35,168 nt of DNA from Halothiobacillus sp. (GTDB taxonomy: Bacteria > Pseudomonadota > Gammaproteobacteria > Halothiobacillales > Halothiobacillaceae): NCBI RefSeq assembly GCF_028710545.1, contig NZ_JAQTTX010000025.1, positions 1-35,168 on the forward strand, read 5' to 3'. The position numbers and the translations under genes are program-made. This document shows, in pieces, positions 14,810 to 22,951 of the stretch (positions are counted from its first letter, which is position 1; each line of letters starts with the position of its first letter). The notes beneath the pieces are model-generated. The model saw only the letters and a list, made by a program, of their open reading frames with translations, was not told the origin of the DNA and made no database searches.

Positions 14810-15576
14810 TGATGACTACTCATAGCGCGTACGCACCGGACCTGTTCGAACGCGAAATCACGGTGTTGAACAAAGCGAAACAGGCCAAAGCCAATTCTTC
14901 ATCGCACGCCGATCATTCAGCATTATCGGAACTGATTGACGAATATGAACGCGTGATCCGCGAAATGCGGCGGGTCATCGCCCATTCGGACCGAACCGAG
15001 CGTGAACTCAATAACGCGAACCAGCGTTTGCGCGAACTGACCGAGGCATTGACATTCCAGAACCGACACGATGGCTTAACAAGGCTGTTGAACCGCACGA
15101 CACTCATCAGTGAGGCGGAACAGCTACTCAAGACGACCAATACCGCTCTGATCATGATCGATATCGATCACTTCAAGCAGATCAACGATCGTTACGGCCA
15201 TCCCACGGGCGATAGGGTGCTCGTCGGGTTGGCGGATACGCTACGCTCGGTAATTCAGTCGCCTGCGCTATGCGGACGACTCGGCGGAGAAGAATTCGCC
15301 ATCGTCGTGCCGACGAATCAACTCGAAGAGGTCATAAGTCTGGGCGAGAAAATCAGCGAAGAGATCAGAAATCTCCGCTGCGAAAACGAACTCGGCCTGC
15401 GGGTAACCGCCTCGCTCAGCATCACATTGGCGGAACCCGGAGTGAAATTCGACACACTGTACCTCTGTGGCGACGATGCTTTGTACCGAGCCAAGCACGA
15501 AGGGCGCAACCGAATTGAAATCGTACCCAATCGGATCACCCTAAGCGATTCGGTCCGACCACCCGCGGTGAGTTGA
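14806..15576 (+). CDS. siaD: SiaD-like diguanylate cyclase (GGDEF domain)
   Basis: This is a 256-residue soluble cyclase. Residues 35-85 form a charged helical stalk (LSELIDEYERVIREMRRVIAH and after), the part expected to bind the SiaC-like protein. The GGDEF domain follows from HDGLTRLLNRTTL (88-100), with IDIDHFKQIND at 118-128 and the catalytic GGEEF at 160-164. It should condense two GTP into cyclic di-GMP. The inhibitory I-site RxxD, normally five residues before GG[DE]EF, reads QSPA here, so product inhibition by that site is not expected. Three ATG codons follow one another at 14806-14814, so the start may shift by one or two residues. The gene overlaps siaC by ATGA. Confidence 0.9.
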   Translation: MMMTTHSAYAPDLFEREITVLNKAKQAKANSSSHADHSALSELIDEYERVIREMRRVIAHSDRTERELNNANQRLRELTEALTFQNRHDGLTRLLNRTTLISEAEQLLKTTNTALIMIDIDHFKQINDRYGHPTGDRVLVGLADTLRSVIQSPALCGRLGGEEFAIVVPTNQLEEVISLGEKISEEIRNLRCENELGLRVTASLSITLAEPGVKFDTLYLCGDDALYRAKHEGRNRIEIVPNRITLSDSVRPPAVS

Positions 15577-15580
15577 CTCC

Positions 15581-15589
15581 TGCTAATAT
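15581..15589 (+). promoter_or_regulatory. Possible extended -10 promoter for pldA
   Basis: TGCTAATAT fits the extended -10 form TG-N-TATAAT at five of six hexamer positions (weak at one). It lies about 30 bases before the pldA start, in the 43-bp gap after siaD. No good -35 is seen at 17 bases. Confidence 0.3.
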
Positions 15590-15619
15590 GGGTATCGCCC
15601 ACAGTCAGAGTGATACGCA

Positions 15620-16627
15620 TTGAAAAACACGGCCTATTTAGTCATCGCCATGGCGGGGTTTCCCACCCTGACCCAGGCCGTGGACTTGTCGCACTGTGCG
15701 TCCATCACCGAAGACTCGGCCCGGCTGGCTTGTTACGACAGATTAGTTTCTGATCAAGCAGCCAAAACCACCCCGTCACGCATCGCCGACACCGCCAATT
15801 CGAGCAATCAAACGGCGCCGGATAACGAATCTTCGGCAGCGCCCCCGATAGCCAAGGCGCTGAACAAACGCATCGACCAGGAAAAACAAGGTAATTCAAA
15901 CGCTTTTTTAGTAAGCGCCTACAAGCCCAACTACTTTCTGCCGGTAACGTACACGACCAACCGTCTGGATAACCCTGTATACGATTTCAAACCCCAGCAG
16001 ATCGAGTCCAAATTTCAGCTTTCCTTCCAGTTCAATTGGTGGGATCACCCCTTGGGCACCGATTCACGGTTCTACTTTGCCTACACCCAGCTTTCCTTGT
16101 GGCAAACGTACAACACCAAATCCGCCCCGTTCCGGGAAACCGATTACGAGCCGGAGGCAGGCCTTGATGTCACCATCAATCAGGATTTAATGGGATTAAA
16201 TTTCCGCAAGCTGCGGGCCAGTTTCATCCATCAATCGAATGGTCAGGGCGGTTTGCGTTCCAGGAGTTGGAATCGCTTGGCGTTGCAAACGGCATTTGGT
16301 CGGGGAAATTTCGCCGGAGCCTTGCGTGGTTGGTACCGGATTCCCGAATCACGGGCCACCGATGACAATCCCGACATCACCGATTACCTGGGATACGGCG
16401 ATTTATTACTGGCCTACAAATTCCCTACCGGCACGCTTTCTGCCACTTTGAGAAACAATCTCAAATCGAACAATCGCGGCTCGATCGAAATTGATTACAG
16501 CTTCCCGCTCAACAAGCATATCAAGGGCTATGTTCAGTATTTCAATGGCTACGGTGAGTCTCTGATTGATTACAACCGCTCGATAAACCGCATAGGTATC
16601 GGTATCGCATTGACAGACTGGCTGTAA
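15620..16627 (+). CDS. pldA: Outer-membrane phospholipase A (OMPLA)
   Basis: The protein has 335 residues with a signal peptide of about 20 (cleavage after LTQA). Next comes a linker with Cys26 and Cys38 that many non-enteric PldA proteins have, then a 12-strand barrel domain from about residue 95. The catalytic triad is visible: His204 and Ser206 in FIHQSNGQ, and Asn218 in SRSWNRL. Other hallmarks are YTQLSLWQ, TDDNPDITDYLGYGD and GYGESLIDYNRS. OMPLA hydrolyses phospholipids that have moved to the outer leaflet, and is activated by calcium-dependent dimerisation. The only plausible start is TTG at 15620; ATT precedes it by one base, and no in-frame ATG fits the signal peptide. It follows siaD by 43 bases in the same direction, so read-through is possible. 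Confidence 0.93.
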   Translation: MKNTAYLVIAMAGFPTLTQAVDLSHCASITEDSARLACYDRLVSDQAAKTTPSRIADTANSSNQTAPDNESSAAPPIAKALNKRIDQEKQGNSNAFLVSAYKPNYFLPVTYTTNRLDNPVYDFKPQQIESKFQLSFQFNWWDHPLGTDSRFYFAYTQLSLWQTYNTKSAPFRETDYEPEAGLDVTINQDLMGLNFRKLRASFIHQSNGQGGLRSRSWNRLALQTAFGRGNFAGALRGWYRIPESRATDDNPDITDYLGYGDLLLAYKFPTGTLSATLRNNLKSNNRGSIEIDYSFPLNKHIKGYVQYFNGYGESLIDYNRSINRIGIGIALTDWL

Positions 16628-16991
16628 ACCCATCAAAGCGGACAAGGCATTAATATCCTTATATTTCAAAAGGTTATTAAAAGACCAATGCCTACAGAAC
16701 ATCAAAATAAGCCCAGCCTGGAACTTCTCACGATGACCAAGTAAAAAACTTTAAAAAAAAACGTTAATGTGCTAACTTTATTCGGGTTCGCTGGCTTTTA
16801 ATTAGCCCCCTACCAACCCCGCGCATCAAGAAGAGCACGGCGGTACTCGTCGATAGGACGGGATAAACCGGCTCTAACCTGCTAAATATAACGCGGCGAA
16901 GCAACTGTTTACCTTCAGCGCCAGCAGCCACGTTCGCTCTGGGCGGTAGTGATAATGAGAATTCGATATTTTTCTGGGAGCTTGCAACTTC
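16628..16991 (+). other. AT-rich intergenic region upstream of the RND efflux operon
   Basis: These 364 bases hold no credible gene. An 18-codon frame at 16688 has no ribosome-binding site. The stretch 16740-16800 is markedly AT-rich. A TATAAC near 16888 could be a -10 but lacks a good -35. No adjacent TetR- or LysR-type regulator gene is present, and I see no clear operator palindrome. Confidence 0.45.
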
Positions 16992-18539
16992 ATGCATGAT
17001 TTAGCCTGCTGGCGTGATCGGTTTTCCGCCCCAATGCTGAAATTGGGCACGCTGCTATCACTGACAATGCTTACGGGTTGCGCAGCCGTTGGGCCTGATT
17101 TTGTTGCACCTGCCGCACCGGACATTCCCGGTTACACCGCGCAAGCAATGCCCAAAAGCACCAAGGCAACCAACGGTATAAAACAAGGTGAAGCACAGTC
17201 CCTCAAACAAGCATCATTTAATCAGGGTGACTGGTGGAAGGCATTTAACTCACCCGAGCTGAACAAGCTGATTGAACAGGGCATGGCCGCAAGCCCCACG
17301 CTTGCCGCCGCCGAGGCCAATCTGGAACAGGCCAGACAAACCTACGCCGCCCAATCCGGTTCCACGGAACTACCACAGGTTAATGGCAAGCTCAGCGGCC
17401 AGAAGCAGAAGACCAACAATTCGGGTTTTGGTCAGGAAGGGAGTGGTCACGTCTTCGGTCTGTACAACGCGGGTGTGACCGTCAGTTACAACCTTGACCT
17501 GTTCGGTGCCAATCGCAGGGCGTTGGAAGCCTTGGCCGCACAGACCGATTATCAGAAATATCAGCTGGATGCCGCAAGGCTCACCCTGGCGGGCAATATC
17601 GCTGTTCAGGCCATGATGCAGGCGATGTTGAATGATCAGATCGCGACGACCAGGAGCATCATCAGCAATCAAGAGGAACAGCTAAAGCTGATTCGGTCGC
17701 GCTTCGATTTGGGCGCCGCAACCCAAAGCGACGTGCTGACACTCCAAACCCAATTGGATCAGACGCGAGCCACCCTGCCCCCGCTGATACTCAAACGCGA
17801 TCAGAGCAACCATTTGCTGGCGACACTGGTCGGACAACCGCCAAGTACGGCCATGCCCGTGTTCAGCCTGAACGATTTCACACTGCCGGCCGAACTCCCC
17901 GTCGTCGTCCCATCACAATGGGTTGCCTCGCGGCCAGACATTCAGGCCTCAACGGCATTACTGCATCAGGCATCGGCTCAGTATGGTGTCGCCGTCTCGA
18001 ACCTGTATCCGCAAATCAATCTATCGGCCACGCTGGGCTCTCAAGGCCTGACACCCGCCAGCCTGTTCGATGCCAACTCGATCATCTGGAGTTTGATTGC
18101 TGGTCTAACACAGCCAATCTTCAACGCAGGCCTCGAATCAGGAGCCAAGGCAGCCAAGGCTGCACTCTCTGCGGCAGCGGCCAATTATCAGCAAACCGTG
18201 TTAAACGGTTTACGCAATACAGCAGACGCCTTGCGCGCAACTGCCATCGATGCTGGCACACTCAATGCCCAAGCAGCGGCTGAAGGCTCCGCCCAGGCCT
18301 CGCTCGATCTCACGCAACAACAGATGAAGCTCGGTGCAGTGAATGCACAACAGCTTCTGACGGCACAGCAGCAAGTTGCACAGACTCGACTCCTGACACT
18401 GGCCGCCCGTTCGCAACGACTCACAGATACCGTTGCCCTATACCAGGCCATGGGCGGCGGCATACCCGCAACAGCCCCGAATCAACCTCAAACCCTGTCA
18501 CAAAATCAAACAGCCAAGCCGGAGAAAAACACACCATGA
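16992..18539 (+). CDS. Outer-membrane efflux lipoprotein of an RND pump (OprM/NodT family)
   Basis: This 515-residue protein has a lipoprotein signal ending in LTGC, with lipidated Cys30, followed by the family's AVGPDFVAP. Two TolC-like repeats follow. Visible parts are the WWKAFNSPELNKLIEQ motif, a long coiled helix with LAAAEANLEQARQTYAAQ, SYNLDLFG, the second-half SRFDLGAATQSDVLTLQTQL, and WVASRPDIQAS. It forms the trimeric outer-membrane duct of a tripartite efflux pump. The start at 16992 has GGGAG upstream. ATG 17034 would give a more standard signal peptide (MLKLGTLLSLTMLTGC) but has no visible ribosome-binding site. It is the first gene of the operon, which is an uncommon order because the outer-membrane gene usually comes last. 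Its stop overlaps the adaptor start by four bases. Confidence 0.92.
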   Translation: MHDLACWRDRFSAPMLKLGTLLSLTMLTGCAAVGPDFVAPAAPDIPGYTAQAMPKSTKATNGIKQGEAQSLKQASFNQGDWWKAFNSPELNKLIEQGMAASPTLAAAEANLEQARQTYAAQSGSTELPQVNGKLSGQKQKTNNSGFGQEGSGHVFGLYNAGVTVSYNLDLFGANRRALEALAAQTDYQKYQLDAARLTLAGNIAVQAMMQAMLNDQIATTRSIISNQEEQLKLIRSRFDLGAATQSDVLTLQTQLDQTRATLPPLILKRDQSNHLLATLVGQPPSTAMPVFSLNDFTLPAELPVVVPSQWVASRPDIQASTALLHQASAQYGVAVSNLYPQINLSATLGSQGLTPASLFDANSIIWSLIAGLTQPIFNAGLESGAKAAKAALSAAAANYQQTVLNGLRNTADALRATAIDAGTLNAQAAAEGSAQASLDLTQQQMKLGAVNAQQLLTAQQQVAQTRLLTLAARSQRLTDTVALYQAMGGGIPATAPNQPQTLSQNQTAKPEKNTP

Positions 18540-19678
18540 AGAAAGGTACCCCCATCCGCATGATCATCATGCTGCTGCTGGTCGCACTGGTGTTCGGCGG
18601 CATTTACGGCTTCCAGCAGTTCCGCAATGAAATGATTTCCAAGGCGATTCGTGGCAAGGGTATTCCGCCGCAGGCGGTCTCCACCATCGTGGTCAAAAAG
18701 GAAGAATGGCAACCTAAGGTCGATGTGATCGGCTCCTTGCAGGCGGAACAATCCACCCAACTGGCCACAGAGGTCAGCGGCCTGATCACGCAGATTCATT
18801 TCAAGTCCGGCCAGGCGGTCAAAGCGGGCGAGAAACTGCTGGAACTCAATGATGCGCCACTGAAGGCTCAATTGGCTCAGTTGCAGGCAGCCGCCACACT
18901 TGCACGGCAGAACCTGACACGCGATCAGGCACAATTGAAAATCAGTGCAGTCAGTCGTGCCGTGGTCGAGAGCGATCAGGCCACACTCAAAAGCGCCGAG
19001 GCACAGGTTAAACAACAAGAGGCGCTGATCGATCAGAAAATCCTCAAGGCGCCGTTCGCGGGCAAATTGGGTATTCGCAAAGTGGATTTGGGGGAATATC
19101 TGTCGGCCGGTACCGCGGTAGTTAGCCTCCAGAAGCTCGACCCGATGTATGTCGATTTCACCATCCCGCAATCGGAATTGTCGCTGGTCACAATCGGCAA
19201 GAAAATTTCCATCCAAACAAATGCGTTCGCCGGAAAAACCTTTGAAGGAAAAATCACGGCCATTGAACCGCAGGTGGATACCAGCACCCGTAACATTACG
19301 GTTCGTGCCGCCATTGCCAATCCTGACGGCATGCTCATGCCCGGGCTGTTCGTGACGGCGCATGTAGACCAGGGTGAACCTCAGCAGTATTTGACCCTGC
19401 CCAGTACCGCCATTGCGTACAACCCCTATGGCAGCACGGTGTTTGTCGTCAAGGATGAAGGCAAGGACGACAAAGGCAAGCCCAAGCTCACGGTGGAACA
19501 ACGCGTCGTAACGACCGGCCCGACCCGGGGCGATCAGGTTGCTGTATTGAGCGGCCTGAAAGCGGGCGAAACCGTGGTCACAGCAGGCCAGCTCAAGCTG
19601 CGTAACGGTGCCCCTGTGTTCATCAACAACAGCATTCAGCCTTCAAACAACCCGCACCCCGAGGTTAAAGACCAATGA
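18536..19678 (+). CDS. RND efflux periplasmic adaptor (membrane fusion protein)
   Basis: This 380-residue protein has a single N-terminal membrane anchor (about 9-26). Its domains run in MFP order. The lipoyl half-motif is QSTQLATEVSGLITQIHFKSGQAVKAG, the helical hairpin is near 105-165 (LARQNLTRDQAQLKIS, SAEAQVKQQEALIDQK), and the second lipoyl half is KAPFAGKLGIRKVDLGEYLSAG. The beta-barrel domain contains VDFTIPQSELSLV, and the membrane-proximal part contains VTTGPTRGDQVAVLSGLKAGETVVTAG. It links the inner-membrane pump to the outer-membrane duct. Four-base overlaps on both sides (ATGA) show tight translational coupling. The sequence resembles MexH/VexC-type adaptors, but substrates cannot be told from sequence. 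Confidence 0.93.
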   Translation: MKKGTPIRMIIMLLLVALVFGGIYGFQQFRNEMISKAIRGKGIPPQAVSTIVVKKEEWQPKVDVIGSLQAEQSTQLATEVSGLITQIHFKSGQAVKAGEKLLELNDAPLKAQLAQLQAAATLARQNLTRDQAQLKISAVSRAVVESDQATLKSAEAQVKQQEALIDQKILKAPFAGKLGIRKVDLGEYLSAGTAVVSLQKLDPMYVDFTIPQSELSLVTIGKKISIQTNAFAGKTFEGKITAIEPQVDTSTRNITVRAAIANPDGMLMPGLFVTAHVDQGEPQQYLTLPSTAIAYNPYGSTVFVVKDEGKDDKGKPKLTVEQRVVTTGPTRGDQVAVLSGLKAGETVVTAGQLKLRNGAPVFINNSIQPSNNPHPEVKDQ

Positions 19679-22600
19679 GTACGGCGTCTTCGAAAACCCC
19701 AAAATTCACGGATATCTTCGTCTCCAAGCCCGTCTTGGCGACGGTGATCAGCCTGGTGATTCTGGTTCTGGGATTGCGCTCGTTCGGCCTGTTGCCGGTG
19801 CTGCAATATCCATTTACCCAGAATGCCGTGGTCACGGTCACAACCGCCTATCCCGGTGCTGATGCGAATCTGGTATCGAGCTTCATCACCACACCGTTGG
19901 AGAATGCCATTGCACAGGCCAATGGCATTGACTACATGACCTCCAGCAGCACGCAAGGGGTCAGTACCATTACGGTCAACCTCAAGCTGAATTACGAACC
20001 GGACAAAGCGCTCACCGAGATCAACACCAAAGTGAACTCGGTGCTCAATCAACTGCCACCACAGGCTCAGAAGCCAACGCTGTCGGTCAGTATCGGCCAG
20101 ACCATTGACGCCATGTACATCGGTTTTTACAGCGATGTACTCAAACCCAATCAGGTCACCGACTACTTGATCCGCGCCGTTCAGCCAAAACTACAGGCAG
20201 TTGATGGTGTGCAAACCGCAGAAATGCTGGGTGCCAAGAACTTCGCCCTGCGTGCCTGGCTCGATCCAAACAAACTCGCCGCAGTGGGGCTTACCGCCGC
20301 CGATGTGTACAGCAGCTTGGCCGCCAATAACTATTTGTCCTCCAGCGGCCAGACAAAGGGGCAGATGGTTCAGATCAATCTGAATGCATCAACGGCGCTC
20401 AACTCACTTGATGGCTTCAAGAACCTGATTCTCAAAGAGAGCGGGGGCTCGATCGTCCGTCTGAAGGATATCGCCAATGTCACCCTGGGTGCCGAGGATT
20501 ACGACTCCAGCGTTTCATTTGATGGCCGCAAGGCGGTCTACATCGGTATTCAGGTAGCACCCGGTGCCAATCTGCTGGATGTGATCAAACGGGTACGTGC
20601 GGTCATGCCGGGTATCGAGGCACAGCTGCCAACCGGTCTGAATGCCAACATCGTTTACGATTCGACCAAATTTGTTCACTCGTCCATCGATGAGGTGATC
20701 AAAACGCTGAGCGAAGCGGTATTGATTGTGACGCTTGTGGTATTCGTTTTCCTGGGGTCCCTGCGCTCCGTACTCATCCCGGTGATTGCGATTCCCCTTT
20801 CACTGGTCGGTACATTCGCGATCATGCTGATGCTGGGGTATTCGATCAACTTGCTTACCCTGCTGGCGTTCGTACTCGCCATCGGTCTGGTGGTCGATGA
20901 CGCCATCATCGTGGTTGAAAATATCAGCCGTCACCTTGAGGACGGTGAAACACCGTTCAATGCAGCAAGAATGGCGGCACGCGAGCTCGCCTCGCCGATT
21001 ATTTCGATGACCATCGTCCTGATTGCGGTCTACATTCCCATCGGTTTCATGCAGGGTCTAACCGGGGCTTTGTTTACCGAATTCGCCTTTACCCTGGTTG
21101 GAACCGTCACCATTTCGGCCATTATTGCACTTACGCTCTCTCCCATGCTGAGCTCGAAAATCCTGCGTGCGCCCAAGAAAGAAGGCGGTGGGTGGCAGGA
21201 TCATCTCGTGCTCTGGCTGGACAAGCAGTTCACACGCCTGCATACGGCCTATCAGCGAAAGCTCAGCGGCGTGCTGAATTTCCTGCCCGTGGTTTTCACC
21301 TTTATTGTCCTGATGTTGGGCGGGATTTATTTCCTGTATTCGACCTCGCTGACCGAACTGGCACCGCAGGAAGATCAGGGTGTACTGATTTCGCTGGCGT
21401 TCAACTCGCCGACAGCAACGCTGGAGCAGCGTGAGTTGTATGCGCATCAGGTATTCAAGGATTTCGAGAAATACCCGGAAACGGCGCACGTATTCCAGCT
21501 CAATACACCGACGCAGGTTATCAGCGGCATGGTGCTCAAGCCGTGGGATGAGCGCAAACAAACGGCGACACAACTGCAACCGCAGGTTCAGCAGGATCTC
21601 GCTCAGATCGCCGGCACGCAGAATGCGGTATTCCAGCCCCCTTCCCTACCGGGTGCGCGTGGTTTCCCGATCCAGTTCGTGATCACCACGACGGAACCGT
21701 TCGACAAACTGTTCACGGTCGCGAATGATTTCCTGCAGAAGGCACTCAAAACAGGAGATTTCATCTTCCTGCAATCTGATCTGCGTATCGACTTGCCGCA
21801 AGCAACTGTCGTCATCGACCGGAACATGGCATCACAACTCGGCATCAACATGCAGGATATCGGTTCCGCGCTATCGGCCATGCTCGGTGGCGGGTATGTG
21901 AACTATTTCGAACTGGACAGTCGCTCTTACAAGGTGATTCCACAGGTTGCACAGGCTTACCGGCTCAACCCGGATCAACTCAAATCCTATTACCTTAAAA
22001 CCTCGTCAGGGAAAATGGTTCCGCTCTCCACAGTGGCGCACATCACTACACATGTTCTGCCTGAAACGATCAACCACTTCCAGCAGGAAAATGCGGCCAC
22101 GATTCAAGGGGTCAACTTCCCGACAATTCCGCAGGGTGTCGCGCTCGAAAAACTGACCCAGCTGGCCAAGGACACGCTCCCGACGGGCTACAGCTACGAC
22201 TATTCCGGCCCGTCGCGTCAGTTCATTCAGGAATCGGGAGGGCTTGTTCTCACTTTCTTCTTTGCCATTGTGATCATTTATCTCGTGCTGGCAGCACAGT
22301 TTGAGAGTTTCCGCGACCCACTGATTATTCTGGTTTCGGTACCGATGTCGATTGCAGGCGCATTGATCTTCATCAACCTCGGCATTGGCAAGGCCACCCT
22401 GAATATTTATACGGAAGTGGGTCTGGTGACGTTGATCGGCTTGATTTCCAAGCACGGCATCCTGATTGTTGAATTCGCAAACAACCTTCAGAAAACCGGG
22501 TTTACGAAACGTGACGCCATCATCGAAGCCGCCGGCTTGCGTCTGCGACCAATTCTCATGACCACGTTCGCCATGGTCATCGGCGTGGTGCCACTGCTCA

Positions 22601-22785
22601 CGGCATCGGGTGCTGGCGCGGTAAGCCGTTTCGACCTGGGACTGGTGATCGCCAGTGGCCTTGGCATCGGCACGATCTTCACGCTGTTCGTCGTTCCCAG
22701 TGTTTACATGATGATCGGTCACGATCTGAAAAAACATGCAGCAACCGAACCTGCTGAAGCAAACCAGGCACAGGAGGCCGTCTAA
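19675..22785 (+). CDS. RND efflux pump inner-membrane transporter (HAE-1 type)
   Basis: This 1036-residue protein has the full 12-helix RND layout with two large periplasmic loops. FVSKPVLATVISLVILVLG marks the first helix. The proton-relay residues are present: Asp408 and Asp409 in GLVVDDAIIVVEN, and Lys926 in LIGLISKHGILIVEF. LRLRPILMTTFAM follows in helix 11. It is complete, with no frameshift. By family it exports hydrophobic drugs, dyes, solvents or metabolites by proton antiport. The branch looks like MexI/VexD-type pumps rather than metal (CusA) or MexB-like ones, judged by eye only. No local regulator is present. A strong terminator lies 100 bases after the stop. Confidence 0.94.
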   Translation: MSTASSKTPKFTDIFVSKPVLATVISLVILVLGLRSFGLLPVLQYPFTQNAVVTVTTAYPGADANLVSSFITTPLENAIAQANGIDYMTSSSTQGVSTITVNLKLNYEPDKALTEINTKVNSVLNQLPPQAQKPTLSVSIGQTIDAMYIGFYSDVLKPNQVTDYLIRAVQPKLQAVDGVQTAEMLGAKNFALRAWLDPNKLAAVGLTAADVYSSLAANNYLSSSGQTKGQMVQINLNASTALNSLDGFKNLILKESGGSIVRLKDIANVTLGAEDYDSSVSFDGRKAVYIGIQVAPGANLLDVIKRVRAVMPGIEAQLPTGLNANIVYDSTKFVHSSIDEVIKTLSEAVLIVTLVVFVFLGSLRSVLIPVIAIPLSLVGTFAIMLMLGYSINLLTLLAFVLAIGLVVDDAIIVVENISRHLEDGETPFNAARMAARELASPIISMTIVLIAVYIPIGFMQGLTGALFTEFAFTLVGTVTISAIIALTLSPMLSSKILRAPKKEGGGWQDHLVLWLDKQFTRLHTAYQRKLSGVLNFLPVVFTFIVLMLGGIYFLYSTSLTELAPQEDQGVLISLAFNSPTATLEQRELYAHQVFKDFEKYPETAHVFQLNTPTQVISGMVLKPWDERKQTATQLQPQVQQDLAQIAGTQNAVFQPPSLPGARGFPIQFVITTTEPFDKLFTVANDFLQKALKTGDFIFLQSDLRIDLPQATVVIDRNMASQLGINMQDIGSALSAMLGGGYVNYFELDSRSYKVIPQVAQAYRLNPDQLKSYYLKTSSGKMVPLSTVAHITTHVLPETINHFQQENAATIQGVNFPTIPQGVALEKLTQLAKDTLPTGYSYDYSGPSRQFIQESGGLVLTFFFAIVIIYLVLAAQFESFRDPLIILVSVPMSIAGALIFINLGIGKATLNIYTEVGLVTLIGLISKHGILIVEFANNLQKTGFTKRDAIIEAAGLRLRPILMTTFAMVIGVVPLLTASGAGAVSRFDLGLVIASGLGIGTIFTLFVVPSVYMMIGHDLKKHAATEPAEANQAQEAV

Positions 22786-22885
22786 CTTCTGCGGATAACC
22801 AAATCCAGACTGGTTTGGATTGCGGTCTATCCGCATGAAGTAGCGCAGCGCTGAACACGACTTTTCGTGATGCATCGTAAACAAG

Positions 22886-22920
22886 GGGGCCGCTGTACAT
22901 ACGACAGCGGCCCCTTTTAT
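22886..22920 (+). terminator. Strong rho-independent terminator after the RND operon
   Basis: A perfect 11-bp GC-rich stem (GGGGCCGCTGT at 22886-22896, ACAGCGGCCCC at 22904-22914) has a seven-base loop and is followed by TTTTATT. It lies between the convergent RND pump and fumC genes. Read on the minus strand the T-tract is poor (CTTGTTT), so it mainly ends the efflux transcript. Confidence 0.9.
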
Positions 22921-22951
22921 TCAAGAATGTCCTGTTAAATCAGCAGTGTTG

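Noticed and set aside
16764..16997. Minus-strand open frame of about 77 codons in the gap before the RND operon
   Set aside because: It has no ribosome-binding site and no recognisable motif, and it overlaps the expected promoter region. The composition is typical of chance frames.
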